A DNA stretch of 64,000 nt from contig NZ_JASCXJ010000013.1 of assembly GCF_030271535.1 (NCBI RefSeq), positions 103,182 through 167,181 on the forward strand. Direction: 5' to 3'. Below are positions 17,199 through 27,635 of the stretch, piece by piece. Both the position numbers and the translations under genes were made by a program. Numbering within the stretch: position 1 is the first letter of the stretch; each line of letters begins with the position of its first letter. The DNA is from Nocardiopsis sp. ATB16-24. GTDB lineage: Bacteria; Actinomycetota; Actinomycetes; Streptosporangiales; Streptosporangiaceae. The notes under the pieces were generated by a model. That model searched no databases and had not been told where the DNA came from. It saw only the letters and a program-made list of their open reading frames with translations.

Positions 17199-18566
17199 AT
17201 GAGTCAACCGGAGGCCTTCGGACGTTACCGCGTCATTCGGCGCCTTGGGTCCGGCTCCTTCGCCACGGTCTGGCTGGCACAGGACGATCTTCTCAACTAT
17301 CCGGTGGCCATCAAGGTACTCGCTGAGAACTGGGCCCACCAGATGGACATCCAGCACCGCTTCCTGGAGGAGGCCCGCATCCTCCGCCAGACCGACTCCA
17401 CGTGGCTGGTGGCGGTGCACGACGTGGACGTGCTGCCCGACGGGCGCCCCTACATGGTGATGACCTACGCCGACCAGGGCAGTGTGGCCGATCTCATCCG
17501 CCGAGGTCAGCTGCCCTTGGACGAGGCGCTACGGCTGCTGACCGAGATCGGCCAGGGCATCACCGTGCTGCACAACCACGGCACGATCCACCGCGACATC
17601 AAGCCGTCGAACGTGCTGTTGCAGTCGTCGCCGGTGGGTCAGCGGGTACTGGTGGCGGACCTGGGCTTCGCCAAGGCGATCGATGAGGCCTCGGGGTTCA
17701 CCGCGGCCGCCGGAACCCCCGGCTACATGTCCCCCGAACAGAGCATCCCCGGCGGCGACCTGGATGTGCGCTCCGACGTGTACTCCCTGGGAGCGGTCGC
17801 CTACGAACTCATCACGGGGCGCCCACCGTCGCGACCTCCGGTGAAGATCCCTCCCGGCCGGGTCCGGCCGGGCCTGCCTCCCGAACTCGACGAACTCATC
17901 CTGTCCGCGCTCTCGGTGGACCGGGAGAGCCGTCCGGCGGACGCCAAGACCTTCACCGACCGGGTCAGGGCCATCCGTATGGCACCCGACCTTCCCAAGG
18001 CGGTGCCCTGGTGGCAGCGGTACCGGATGCCGTGGAGACGGGCGGTGGCGCTGGTGGCGGCCCTGGGCGTCGTGGCGGCCAGTGTCACGGCGTCCCTCGG
18101 CAGCCCTGGGCTGTCCCTGACCACGGTGCGCTACGCCACCCAGCAGCTCCGGATGGAGGTGCCGTCGGTGTGGGCCCGCGAGTTCCACGCCGGCCGGGAG
18201 GTACGTCCGGCCGCGGCCGGCAGCGGCACCGAACCGGCGTTACTCGTGGCCACCGACGTCGACGACTGGGGTTCCGGCGAGGCGGCGTCGTACGGGGTGT
18301 ACGCGACGGTGGTGCCCGACGACCTCGACCTGAGCGGGGTCGCGGGCACCGCGCCGTGCGGGATCGCCCCGGAGGAACGCGAGGTCGACACCGAGGACTG
18401 GGAGGGCACGGTGTGGGACTGGCCCGACTGCAACGGCAACGGATCGTTCAGCAGCGCCGCCGTGAAGCATCCGGGCGAGCGCGCGACCGTGTACCTGGAG
18501 ATCCGCCAGCCCGAGTACCGCCCCGACCTGGTGAACGAGATCATCGAGGGCACCCACCTGGGCTGA
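17199..18566 (+). CDS. Transmembrane serine/threonine protein kinase divergent from ECF sigma gene
   Basis: 455 residues. Kinase domain ~7-260: GSGSFATVW, PVAIKVL (~37), catalytic loop HRDIKPSN (~130-137), metal-binding motif DLGFAKA (DLG instead of DFG, tolerated in many bacterial kinases) and GTPGYMSPEQ. One membrane helix at ~281-303 is followed by a ~150-residue extracellular domain with three Cys (PCGIAPEE, WPDCNG region), probably a disulfide-containing sensor. The ATG at 17199 is chosen for GAGG five bases upstream; an in-frame GTG at 17154 is the alternative. The pairing with a sigma factor lacking an anti-sigma suggests that the kinase may control it by phosphorylation; this is inference. 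Confidence 0.9.
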   Translation: MSQPEAFGRYRVIRRLGSGSFATVWLAQDDLLNYPVAIKVLAENWAHQMDIQHRFLEEARILRQTDSTWLVAVHDVDVLPDGRPYMVMTYADQGSVADLIRRGQLPLDEALRLLTEIGQGITVLHNHGTIHRDIKPSNVLLQSSPVGQRVLVADLGFAKAIDEASGFTAAAGTPGYMSPEQSIPGGDLDVRSDVYSLGAVAYELITGRPPSRPPVKIPPGRVRPGLPPELDELILSALSVDRESRPADAKTFTDRVRAIRMAPDLPKAVPWWQRYRMPWRRAVALVAALGVVAASVTASLGSPGLSLTTVRYATQQLRMEVPSVWAREFHAGREVRPAAAGSGTEPALLVATDVDDWGSGEAASYGVYATVVPDDLDLSGVAGTAPCGIAPEEREVDTEDWEGTVWDWPDCNGNGSFSSAAVKHPGERATVYLEIRQPEYRPDLVNEIIEGTHLG

Positions 18567-18588
18567 CGGACCGGAACCCGGATCCTCC

Positions 18589-20622
<2,034 letters not shown>

Positions 20623-20734
20623 GTCTCAACTCTGCCACCCGCGTCCCGAAATCGCCTCACACCGTCGCCTCGGGTCGGGGTCCGCGACCCCGGAAGGGGC
20701 GGACCCGTCCCCGTGGGACTTCAGGAGGACGGAC

Positions 20735-21019
20735 TCAGCTGCGCGGGGAGGGACCGTCCGTGTCCCCCCGGGCGTTCTCCCGACGGTCACCCGTCCCATC
20801 GGTGTTCGCCGCCCGGTCGGTCTCCTCCACCCTGGCCGCGAACTCCTCGCCCTTGGGCAGGTCCTTGATCTTGCCCATGAAGTTGCGCATGAGGAAGAAC
20901 AGTCCTACACCGATCACGAAGATGATGAGGAAGCCCAGCACACCGGGTGTCACGGTGTCCGTGTCGAGGTCGCTCGCCAACGTCGTCACGGACGGGAGAA
21001 GGGAATTCATACCGTTCAT
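20735..21019 (-). CDS. Small single-pass membrane protein coupled to mca
   Basis: 94 residues: one membrane helix (~27-46, LGFLIIFVIGVGLFFLM), then FMGKIKDLPKGEEF and a hydrophilic tail. The ATG overlaps the mca TGA by four bases (ATGA), so it is translationally coupled. Position, size and the helix-plus-basic-stretch layout match Rv1083, the small membrane protein after mca in mycobacteria. No function is known; association with mycothiol detoxification is contextual. Confidence 0.85.
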   Translation of the reverse strand: MNGMNSLLPSVTTLASDLDTDTVTPGVLGFLIIFVIGVGLFFLMRNFMGKIKDLPKGEEFAARVEETDRAANTDGTGDRRENARGDTDGPSPRS

Positions 21020-21894
21020 ACTCTCACCGCTTCCCGCACACCCGCGAAGAGGTCCTTCTCGGGGATCTCCGTCTCCACCAGCGAACGCACCAGGTGGTAG
21101 TCCTCGGTCGGCCAGGCCTCCGCGACGATGTCGTTGGGCACGGCGAACCAGAAACCGTTGGGGTCGACCTGGGTGGCGTGCGCCTTGAGCGCCTCGTCGG
21201 CGAGATCGAAGTACTCGCTACAGTGCACCCGCGTGGTGATCTCCCAGCGGGGGCGGTCGCGCTCCTTGATCCGCTTCATCCAGTCCTCGAAGGGGTTCTC
21301 CAGGCCCCGCGCCGCCAGGAGGTCGGCCAAGGCGGTGAACCTCTCCGGCGGGAAGGACACGAAGTAGTACAGCTTGAGCGGCTGCCACGGTTCGCCCGCG
21401 TCGGGGTAGGCGTCGGGGTCGTTCGCGGCGTCGAAGGCGTGCATCGACACCTTGTGGGTCATGATGTGGTCGGGGTGCGGATAACCGCCGTTCTCGTCGT
21501 AGGTGAGGACGACGTGCGGGCGGAACCGCCGGATGGACGCCACCAGCGGCGCCGCGGCCTCCTCCACCGGAAGCGTGGCGAAGCAGCCCTCGGGCAGGGG
21601 CGGCAGGGGGTCCCCCTCGGGCAGGCCGGAGTCGATGAAACCGGCGAACTCCTGCTCGACACCGAGGATCTCCCTGGCCCGCTCCATCTCCTGACGGCGG
21701 ACCCGGGCGATGTTCTCCCGGATGTCGGGGCGCTCCATCGCGGGATTGAGGATGTCGCCGCGTTCGCCACCGGTCATGGTGACGACCAGCACTTCGGCAC
21801 CCTCTTTCACATAACGCGCCATCGTGGCCGCGCCCTTGCTGGACTCGTCATCGGGGTGGGCATGGACGGCCATAAGCCTCAGACGCTCGGACAA
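21016..21894 (-). CDS. mca: Mycothiol S-conjugate amidase
   Basis: 292 residues, LmbE/PIG-L fold. Zinc-site motifs AHPDDE (~11-16) and HPDHIMTH (~142-149) are intact, with GGERGDILNP and YDENGGYPHPDH between. The enzyme cleaves mycothiol S-conjugates into a mercapturic acid and GlcN-Ins, detoxifying electrophiles and drugs in the cytoplasm; the length and C-terminal 'VPNDIVAEAWPTEDYHLV' favour Mca over the shorter deacetylase MshB. The TTG start at 21894 has AAGGAGA eight bases upstream. It leads a transcript with the small membrane protein. Confidence 0.95.
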   Translation of the reverse strand: MSERLRLMAVHAHPDDESSKGAATMARYVKEGAEVLVVTMTGGERGDILNPAMERPDIRENIARVRRQEMERAREILGVEQEFAGFIDSGLPEGDPLPPLPEGCFATLPVEEAAAPLVASIRRFRPHVVLTYDENGGYPHPDHIMTHKVSMHAFDAANDPDAYPDAGEPWQPLKLYYFVSFPPERFTALADLLAARGLENPFEDWMKRIKERDRPRWEITTRVHCSEYFDLADEALKAHATQVDPNGFWFAVPNDIVAEAWPTEDYHLVRSLVETEIPEKDLFAGVREAVRV

Positions 21895-22051
21895 CGGAGG
21901 GTTCTCCTTGGTTTCGGATGGGCGGGCGCGGGGAGAGGGCCCGAATCCCCCTTGCCACCCGGCTCGGACGACTCACGTACGGGTCGCGTGGGGAAGCTGT
22001 CAGGTCGGAGATATCTTAGACAACACCATCCCCTTGTTCGGAGATTCCCGC

Positions 22052-22504
22052 ATGCAGCCGACCCCGGAGGAAGACGCCGTGAGCAGTGCCGAAACAGCGG
22101 CCGACACAACGGCCGACCCCTCTGTCCGTACCACGCCGGCGCTGCGCAGGCACCACGGCAACGGGCCGGTCTTCTTCGTCATCGGCACCCTGGTCGCGGT
22201 ACTGTGCGCGATCGGCTGGGGCTACTCCGTGATGAGCTACAGCGGTCTGGGCGGCGGTGTGTACCACCAGGTGGTGAGGATCTCGGCGCCGACTCCCGAC
22301 GAGGCCACCATCAGCTACGAGGTGAACAGCAAGAACGGGGCCGAGTGCCTGATCGTGGCCCGAGACGACCGGTTCGTGGAGGTCGGCCAGGTCCGCAGCA
22401 CGGTCGAGGGCGGGAACCGTATGGTCACCACGACCGTTGAAACGGTTCGTCAGGCCGCCACGGTAGAAGTGGCCTCATGCAGGGAACAAGGTTCCCAGGA
22501 CTGA
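22052..22504 (+). CDS. DUF4307 family membrane protein
   Basis: 150 residues from the ATG at 22052 (GGAG eight bases upstream); a GTG at 22079 with GGAGGAAG is an equally good start and would remove nine residues. A variable N-terminus is followed by one membrane helix (~42-64, FFVIGTLVAVLCAIGWGYSV) and an extracytoplasmic domain with Cys in 'NGAECLIVARDD' and 'VASCREQG', possibly paired. Divergent from mca and upstream of greA, the arrangement seen for Rv1081c. Function unknown. Confidence 0.88.
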   Translation: MQPTPEEDAVSSAETAADTTADPSVRTTPALRRHHGNGPVFFVIGTLVAVLCAIGWGYSVMSYSGLGGGVYHQVVRISAPTPDEATISYEVNSKNGAECLIVARDDRFVEVGQVRSTVEGGNRMVTTTVETVRQAATVEVASCREQGSQD

Positions 22505-22618
22505 CCCGAGGCCCCGGGTTCGCGCGACCGGTCCACCGGACCGGCCCACCGAACCCCTTCCCGTCGGTCCGGCGGTGGCGCCGGGCCGCGAGAACCCGTG
22601 TGCGGCAACGCACGGTGA

Positions 22619-22624
22619 TATTCT
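22619..22624 (+). promoter_or_regulatory. Extended -10 promoter of greA
   Basis: TGA-TATTCT (extended -10, TGN before TATTCT) lies 58 bases before the greA start in a short AT-rich patch. No convincing -35, consistent with an extended -10 promoter. Confidence 0.4.
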
Positions 22625-22681
22625 CGTAAGTTCAGCTCAGGCCGCATGGTGGCCTTTGCTACTAGTGCACAAGGAGTTCCC

Positions 22682-23182
22682 GTGACCCAAACCCGCGATG
22701 ACAATGTCACCTGGCTCACGCAGGAGGCGTATGACCGGCTCAAGTCCGAGCTGGACCACCTGACGGGTGAGGGGCGCATCCAGATCGCGGAGAAGATCGA
22801 GGCGGCTCGGGAGGAGGGCGACCTCAAGGAGAACGGTGGCTACCACGCCGCCAAGGAGGAGCAGGGCAAGATGGAGGCCCGTATCCTCCAGCTCACCGAG
22901 ATCCTGCGTACCGCGAGGGTCGGCGAGGCACCTCACACCGAGGGCGTGGTCAGCCCCGGCATGACCGTCACCGTCAAGTTCGACGGCGACGAGGACGAGG
23001 TCACCTTCCTGCTCGCCTCCCGTGAGGAGAGCGGCTCCCCGATCGACGTGTACTCTCCGAAGTCGCCGCTGGGCTCGGCGATCAACGGCAAACGTGTGGG
23101 GGAGAGCGTCACCTACGAACTCCCCAACGGCAAGAGCCTGGGTGTGGAGATCATCGACGCCGTCCCCTACAACGGCATGTGA
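22682..23182 (+). CDS. greA: Transcription elongation factor GreA
   Basis: 166 residues. The N-terminal coiled coil (~10-80) contains the acidic-tip stretch AAREEGDLKENGGYHAAKEE, which reaches into the RNA polymerase secondary channel and stimulates cleavage of backtracked transcripts; the C-terminal FKBP-like domain ends SPLGSAINGKRVGESVTYELP. The GTG at 22682 is chosen for AAGGAG five bases upstream. Context with mca and DUF4307 is conserved in mycobacteria. Confidence 0.97.
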   Translation: MTQTRDDNVTWLTQEAYDRLKSELDHLTGEGRIQIAEKIEAAREEGDLKENGGYHAAKEEQGKMEARILQLTEILRTARVGEAPHTEGVVSPGMTVTVKFDGDEDEVTFLLASREESGSPIDVYSPKSPLGSAINGKRVGESVTYELPNGKSLGVEIIDAVPYNGM

Positions 23183-23294
23183 CACGGAACTCGCGGATCA
23201 GGTCGGGGGCGGCGCCGAGCCGCCCCCACCGCTTTGGGACAGGGTCCTCTCCGGGCCCGACACCGACCCCGCCCGTCAAGGCCCCGAGTTCTTC

Positions 23295-23326
23295 GAGGCC
23301 CTCGAAGGGATCCCTTCGAGGGCCTC
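23295..23326. terminator. Perfect 32-bp palindrome downstream of greA
   Basis: The two halves of 16 bases are exact complements (GAGGCCCTCGAAGGGA and its mirror) with no loop, centred on GGATCC. Located 113 bases after greA and 90 before the RDD gene; the likely role is transcription termination. Confidence 0.55.
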
Positions 23327-23415
23327 CGGCGTCGTAGTCTCCAAGGACACTCCCGCACCAGCCCCCGGCGCCCCCCGCGGAACCGCCCACCGAGGAACCG
23401 AAGGACCCCGTCGCC

Positions 23416-24081
23416 ATGTCTTCGCCCTACTGGAACCCCAAGGAGCCGTACCCCGGCACGTATCCGCCCCCGGCCGGAGGGTGGGGTCCCGGTGGCCCGC
23501 CACCCGGTTGGGGGCGGTCCGCCCAGAGCCCTCCTCCCGGGATCTGGGGAGGCCCTGGCCACTCCGTGGTCCCGGGGATACCGCCGGGAGGGGTCCCGGG
23601 ACCGGGCGCGCCCCCATCCTCCGGGGTCGAACTCGCCACCTTCGGCCGCAGGCTGACCGCCCGGCTCATCGACTACGTCCTGGTCGTCGTGGCCGCCGTG
23701 GCGTTCTTCGTCATCATGGCCGTGGTCACGGTGGCACTCACCGGGAGCACCGAGAGCACCGACGCCGAGGGCACCCTGTGGGCCCTGCTGTTCTTCTTCG
23801 GCTGGGGACTGCTGCTGTTCTTCTACGACTGGTTGTACCTGGTCACCTGGGGCCGCACGCTCGGCAAGATGATGCTCGGCATCAAGGTGGTCAGCGCCTC
23901 CGACGGGGGCGGGCTCAGCCAGGGGCAGGCCATGGGCAGATCCGCCTTCTTCGGGTTCCCCCAGTCCCTGCCGATCCTGGGCCACATCTTCACTCTGGCC
24001 GAGTCGATGGCCGCGCTCGGTGACGGACGGAGTCGCGCTCTGCACGACCGGGTCGCCGGCACCATGGTCGTTCGCACCTGA
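23416..24081 (+). CDS. RDD family membrane protein with Pro/Gly-rich N-terminus
   Basis: 221 residues. The first ~70 are Pro/Gly/Trp/Tyr-rich (PPPAGGWGPGG), then the RDD domain: FGRRLTARLIDYVLVV (R-x3-R-x3-D pattern at ~76-87), two to three membrane helices, WGRTLGKMMLGIKVVSA and LHDRVAGTMVV. The layout matches the mycobacterial proline-rich antigen Pra (Rv1078), which lies in the same conserved block between cbs and metB. RDD proteins are poorly characterised; some are linked to Na+/H+ transport. Monocistronic. Confidence 0.88.
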   Translation: MSSPYWNPKEPYPGTYPPPAGGWGPGGPPPGWGRSAQSPPPGIWGGPGHSVVPGIPPGGVPGPGAPPSSGVELATFGRRLTARLIDYVLVVVAAVAFFVIMAVVTVALTGSTESTDAEGTLWALLFFFGWGLLLFFYDWLYLVTWGRTLGKMMLGIKVVSASDGGGLSQGQAMGRSAFFGFPQSLPILGHIFTLAESMAALGDGRSRALHDRVAGTMVVRT

Positions 24082-24121
24082 ACACCACACCCCAGGGCGC
24101 GGCGGCACCCGCCTCCCTCCC

Positions 24122-25273
24122 TCACGCGAAGGCGAGCAGGCACGCGGTGAACCCGTGCACGTGGTTCACCCCGCTCACGGGGCCGATCTCTCCGGCGGCG
24201 AAGAACCCGGCGACGGCGTCGATGCCCAGAGCGCGGTGGACGGCGAGGACGTCGTGGTCGGCGCGCGGGAAGAAGGAGGATCCACGGCCGCTACAGGAGA
24301 AGAGCAGCCCCGCCCCGACGGAGTGTTCGGCGCCGAAGTCGGAGAGTCTGCGGGCGAGGTCCTCGTCCGCGGTGCCGGCGTCGCGGACCTGGAAACGGAT
24401 CGTCTGGCCGACCTCGACCATGTCACCGATGGTGAGGGCCCCCAGCTCGGGGTCGGCCCCCACGAGGGTGCGGATGAGGAAGTCGCCCTGTTCGTGGTCG
24501 TCGGCGTACTCGTCCATGGCGATGCCCACGTGCAGGCCCCGTTCGGCGAGTTCGCGGTCCTGGTCGGAGAGCCCCTCGACCAGTTCCTCCAGCTTCTCGT
24601 AGGCGTTGGTCCCCGCGAGTTCCAGCAGGAGGTTGCCCTCGGCCTTGGTGACGGTCATGGGCGGCCCGATGGGACGGCAGCCCTGGCTGACGAGGGTGGC
24701 GAGGACGCTCTCACCGCCGATGATGACGCCGATGGCGCCGTTCTCGGCCACCTCGCCCCCGCAGAAGAGCCGCACCGACTCCTCTCCGCGCATACCGTCG
24801 GCCATCCCGCCGACGATGGGAAGGCCGCCGAGAGCCTCGGTGGACTCGCGGACGAAGGCCTGGGTGGGGAACTCGTAGGGGTTGGTGAGCAGGATGGCGG
24901 CGCGGTCGTGCGGCTCGGGCTCACGCATGCCGATGACGGCCAGGTGGTCCCCCTCGATGACGGTGTCCAGGCGAAACGGTGTGAGGTCGGCACCGGGCAG
25001 AGCGGCGCACCACACGCTGACCGCGCCCTGGCCCTCGACCCCCCGGCCTCCGCCGATGACGCCGGTGCAGCTGCATCCGATGGTGACGACGTCTCCGGCC
25101 AGCTCCATCACACGCTTGCCGGCGAGGGTGACCTCCTCCGGGTCGGTGCCGCAGACGAAGAAGCACACCAGGTCGACGGGGCCGTCCACCTGTTCCAGAG
25201 CGGCCAGCACGGCGCGTTCGGCCGCGTTCACGAGGTCGGCCCCCGTCATCAGTGCATCACCGAACCGTGCCAC
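24122..25273 (-). CDS. FIST N- and C-domain sensory protein
   Basis: 383 residues, soluble. The N-terminal FIST domain carries DLVCFFVCGTDPEEV and a GCSCTGVIGGG glycine-rich loop; the C-terminal FIST_C domain ends SFFPRADHDVLAVHRALG, GFFAAGEIGPVSGVNHVHGF, the family signature. FIST domains are predicted small-ligand (amino-acid-like) sensors usually tied to two-component or chemotaxis proteins. No histidine kinase or diguanylate cyclase is adjacent here, so the output partner is unknown. ATG/GTG at 25273; a second ATG (residue 9) is possible. Confidence 0.9.
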   Translation of the reverse strand: MARFGDALMTGADLVNAAERAVLAALEQVDGPVDLVCFFVCGTDPEEVTLAGKRVMELAGDVVTIGCSCTGVIGGGRGVEGQGAVSVWCAALPGADLTPFRLDTVIEGDHLAVIGMREPEPHDRAAILLTNPYEFPTQAFVRESTEALGGLPIVGGMADGMRGEESVRLFCGGEVAENGAIGVIIGGESVLATLVSQGCRPIGPPMTVTKAEGNLLLELAGTNAYEKLEELVEGLSDQDRELAERGLHVGIAMDEYADDHEQGDFLIRTLVGADPELGALTIGDMVEVGQTIRFQVRDAGTADEDLARRLSDFGAEHSVGAGLLFSCSGRGSSFFPRADHDVLAVHRALGIDAVAGFFAAGEIGPVSGVNHVHGFTACLLAFA

Positions 25274-25785
25274 CAGCTGCCACCTCCGACTTCACCGGCT
25301 CTCACAGCCGGCACGGGACCCCATCGTCAGATCCCATTCTGTCATCACGTCGTCGATCAGGGGTTTGCCCCGTCGACGGACACGGACACCGTTTTCGGCG
25401 GTGGGAAGCGGGAAGTGACCGGATCGTGGCGTCGCGGCGGAGGGCGGAGCCGTCCGCCAGGGGCGACGCCGGTCCGTGGGCGACGGGGAGCCGGCGCCGG
25501 CCGTGGTCGCTGTGGCCACGGGCTCCGAGGCGCCCGTGGGCACCGAACGGTCCTCGACCCTCGCGGGCGGGTTCGACCTGCGAGCGCGCCCCTCCCCTCC
25601 CGGTCCTCATCGTTTCCACCGACGCTCGCGGCGCTGCGCGAGTCGGGGCGCGGGTGCGACGGCGTCGCGGGCGTCGCACGCCGACGGCGGGGAGGCGGGT
25701 CCACCGACGGTGGATCGTCACCCGCGGCGATCCGGCCGAGGGGCCGGTACGGTCGTGCGAGGGGGCGTACCGGCGCCGGTTCCGT
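25274..25785. other. 512-bp region without a supported gene
   Basis: Between two minus-strand genes. Short open frames exist on both strands but none has a ribosome binding site with matching codon use. A 6-bp hairpin TCCACC-GAC-GGTGGA (25700-25714) lies ~75 bases after the GntR stop and may terminate it. The ~100 bases before the FIST gene are AT-richer and probably hold its promoter. Unusually long for this tightly packed window. Confidence 0.5.
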
Positions 25786-26598
25786 TCAACGTTCGAAGAT
25801 GTTGACGTCCGAGGCCAGGACCAACAGTTCCTCGGGGGCCTCACCCCCCGAGTAGAGCAACTGATGTCGGTTGGCGGGCATGATCGTCTCGGTGAACCGC
25901 AGTGGGCACTCCCCGTCGTAGACGACCCGCTCCTGGACCAGCAGCGGGATGCCCGGCCCCAGCCCGAAGGCCTCGGCCTCGTCCGAGGAGGGCATACGGG
26001 CGCCGACGATGTCCCAGTTCCACCCCTCCCGGTGGCCCAACGAGCGCAGGAGTGCGGTCACCCCCTGCTCCAGGCGCTCGGGCGACATCAGCGGGGTGTT
26101 ACCGGCGATGTCGTACGGGAAGTAGGTGACCTGGGACTGCCACAGGCCTCCCTCCACGAAGCGGTCACAGGAGCGCACGACGACCAGGTCACCGCGCGGC
26201 CCGCCGTCCCCCGTCCGGTGGCGCAGCCGTTTGGCCACCTTCGGTCGCATGGTGTCCAGGCTGACCTTGATCTTCTCCTGCACCTGGTCGTATCCGGCCT
26301 CGCGCAGGTGGGGCTGGTAGCCCGCCTCGAAACGCTCGGAGTCGCTGCCGCCCTTGACCGGGGTGGCCAGGTGGACGATGGGACGGTGGTCGGCGACGTA
26401 GGCCCCCCGCCCGGCGCGGATGGCGATGCGGCCCTCGTCCTGGAGGATGCGCATCCCCAGGCGGGCCGTGGCTCGGGAGACGTCGAACCGCTCGGCGAGT
26501 TCCTCCTCCCCCGGCAGTCGCTCGCCCGGTTTGTAGTCGCCTCGGGCCAGTGCCTCGCGTAGATGGTCGGCGACGACCGTCTTCCTCGACGTGCTCAT
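25786..26598 (-). CDS. GntR/HutC-family transcriptional regulator (second of pair)
   Basis: 270 residues. The N-terminal winged HTH (~8-72) has LREALARGDYKPGERLPGEEELAERFDVSRATARLGMRILQDEGRI; the C-terminal UTRA ligand domain (~95-265) ends with the PLRFTETIMPANRHQLLYSGG core. HutC-type regulators bind sugars, amino sugars or similar small ligands. It begins seven bases after the stop of the other GntR gene, so the two are co-transcribed. No transporter or enzyme is attached to the pair, so the target is not evident. Confidence 0.9.
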   Translation of the reverse strand: MSTSRKTVVADHLREALARGDYKPGERLPGEEELAERFDVSRATARLGMRILQDEGRIAIRAGRGAYVADHRPIVHLATPVKGGSDSERFEAGYQPHLREAGYDQVQEKIKVSLDTMRPKVAKRLRHRTGDGGPRGDLVVVRSCDRFVEGGLWQSQVTYFPYDIAGNTPLMSPERLEQGVTALLRSLGHREGWNWDIVGARMPSSDEAEAFGLGPGIPLLVQERVVYDGECPLRFTETIMPANRHQLLYSGGEAPEELLVLASDVNIFER

Positions 26599-26605
26599 AT
26601 GCGTC

Positions 26606-27331
26606 TCAGTCCCGGTGGTAGGCGCTCATGTCGCCGTGTTCGTACTGGTAACGGATGCTATGGCCGGCGTAGACCGTGTGCACCAGCCGGATCGGGCGTT
26701 CCTCGGACAGGTCGGTCCGGTGAACGACCAGCACCGGCACCCCGGGGGGGAGTTCGAGCTGATCGGCCTCCTGTGGGCCTGGCATACGGGTCTGCAACTC
26801 GTCGACGAAACCGACCTGGCGCTGACCGTACTCGGCCAGCACCGCCAAAGCGCTCTCGACGTCCTGGGGCAGCATGAGCGGGGTGTCCTGGACCAGGTCC
26901 ATCGGATAGTAGGCGGCGCTGACGGAGGACGAGATCTCTCCGGAGAACCGGTACATGCGGCGGACGACGACCATGGCGCCTTCGGGGACGCGCAGGCGAC
27001 TGGCGATGTCGGGGGTGGCGCTGAGGAGTTGGAGCTCTTCGAGGTTCTGTCCCGCCATACCGGACTCGTTGAGACCCTTGGAGCCGCTGCGGTTGGCGTG
27101 GAAGGTGTCCGGAACGACGTCCTGGACGAAGTGTCCGCGGCCGGGCCGGCTGACGATCAGACCCTGGTTGCGGAGCATGCCCAGTGCCAGCCGGATCGTG
27201 TTACGGGAGGCGTCGAAACGCTCCTCCATCTGCTTCTCCGACGGAAGCCGTCCGCCCCGAGGCAGGATCCCCTCGTGGATCTCGCGTCGCAGGATGCGAG
27301 CGATCTGCCGATATCTGCTTTCTGGCCGCAT
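26606..27331 (-). CDS. GntR/HutC-family transcriptional regulator (first of pair)
   Basis: 241 residues. Winged HTH (~5-70): YRQIARILRREIHEGILPRGGRLPSEKQMEERFDASRNTIR; UTRA domain (~95-235) with 'RPIRLVHTVYAGHSIRYQYEHGD'. It heads the two-gene regulator operon. It is related in layout to its neighbour but clearly diverged, so an old duplication or independent recruitment is possible. Upstream DNA holds a CTTGT-N4-ACAAG inverted repeat that could be its autoregulatory operator. Confidence 0.9.
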   Translation of the reverse strand: MRPESRYRQIARILRREIHEGILPRGGRLPSEKQMEERFDASRNTIRLALGMLRNQGLIVSRPGRGHFVQDVVPDTFHANRSGSKGLNESGMAGQNLEELQLLSATPDIASRLRVPEGAMVVVRRMYRFSGEISSSVSAAYYPMDLVQDTPLMLPQDVESALAVLAEYGQRQVGFVDELQTRMPGPQEADQLELPPGVPVLVVHRTDLSEERPIRLVHTVYAGHSIRYQYEHGDMSAYHRD

Positions 27332-27635
27332 GGATCAGTCCTCGCGGGGGTATCTAGATTGTCCACCCAACTTGTACCAACAAGATGAGAAGGACACCAA
27401 CAAAACAGCTCTATCCTGCTGACCTGGTCCATCTTAAAGGAAGGTCACCCTCGGTACGCGACGCCGATGCCGGTACGCAGGAGAGGAGCACCTGTCGTCA
27501 CCCGTCCTCGGGACCCGAGCGCCCGGACCGCGCCTCCCCGAGAAGGGAACGGCACGCGTGAAACACCACTCCACACCCCCTCGGCCCACGGGGAGACGCA
27601 CGGAACGAAGATAGGAACTTCCCTAGGAGAACAGA
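27332..27635. other. 304-bp divergent region upstream of GntR pair
   Basis: AT-rich by local standards near 27345-27440 and likely to contain the GntR-operon promoter. It has the CTTGT-N4-ACAAG palindrome and two copies of ACCAACAA (27377-27384 and 27396-27403). The right part carries the ribosome binding site AGGAGA of the next gene. Confidence 0.5.
27371..27384. promoter_or_regulatory. Candidate GntR operator
   Basis: CTTGT-ACCA-ACAAG, perfect 5-bp arms, 40 bases upstream of the first GntR start; the ACCAACAA half recurs 19 bases further on. Assignment to the adjacent regulators is inference. Confidence 0.35.
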
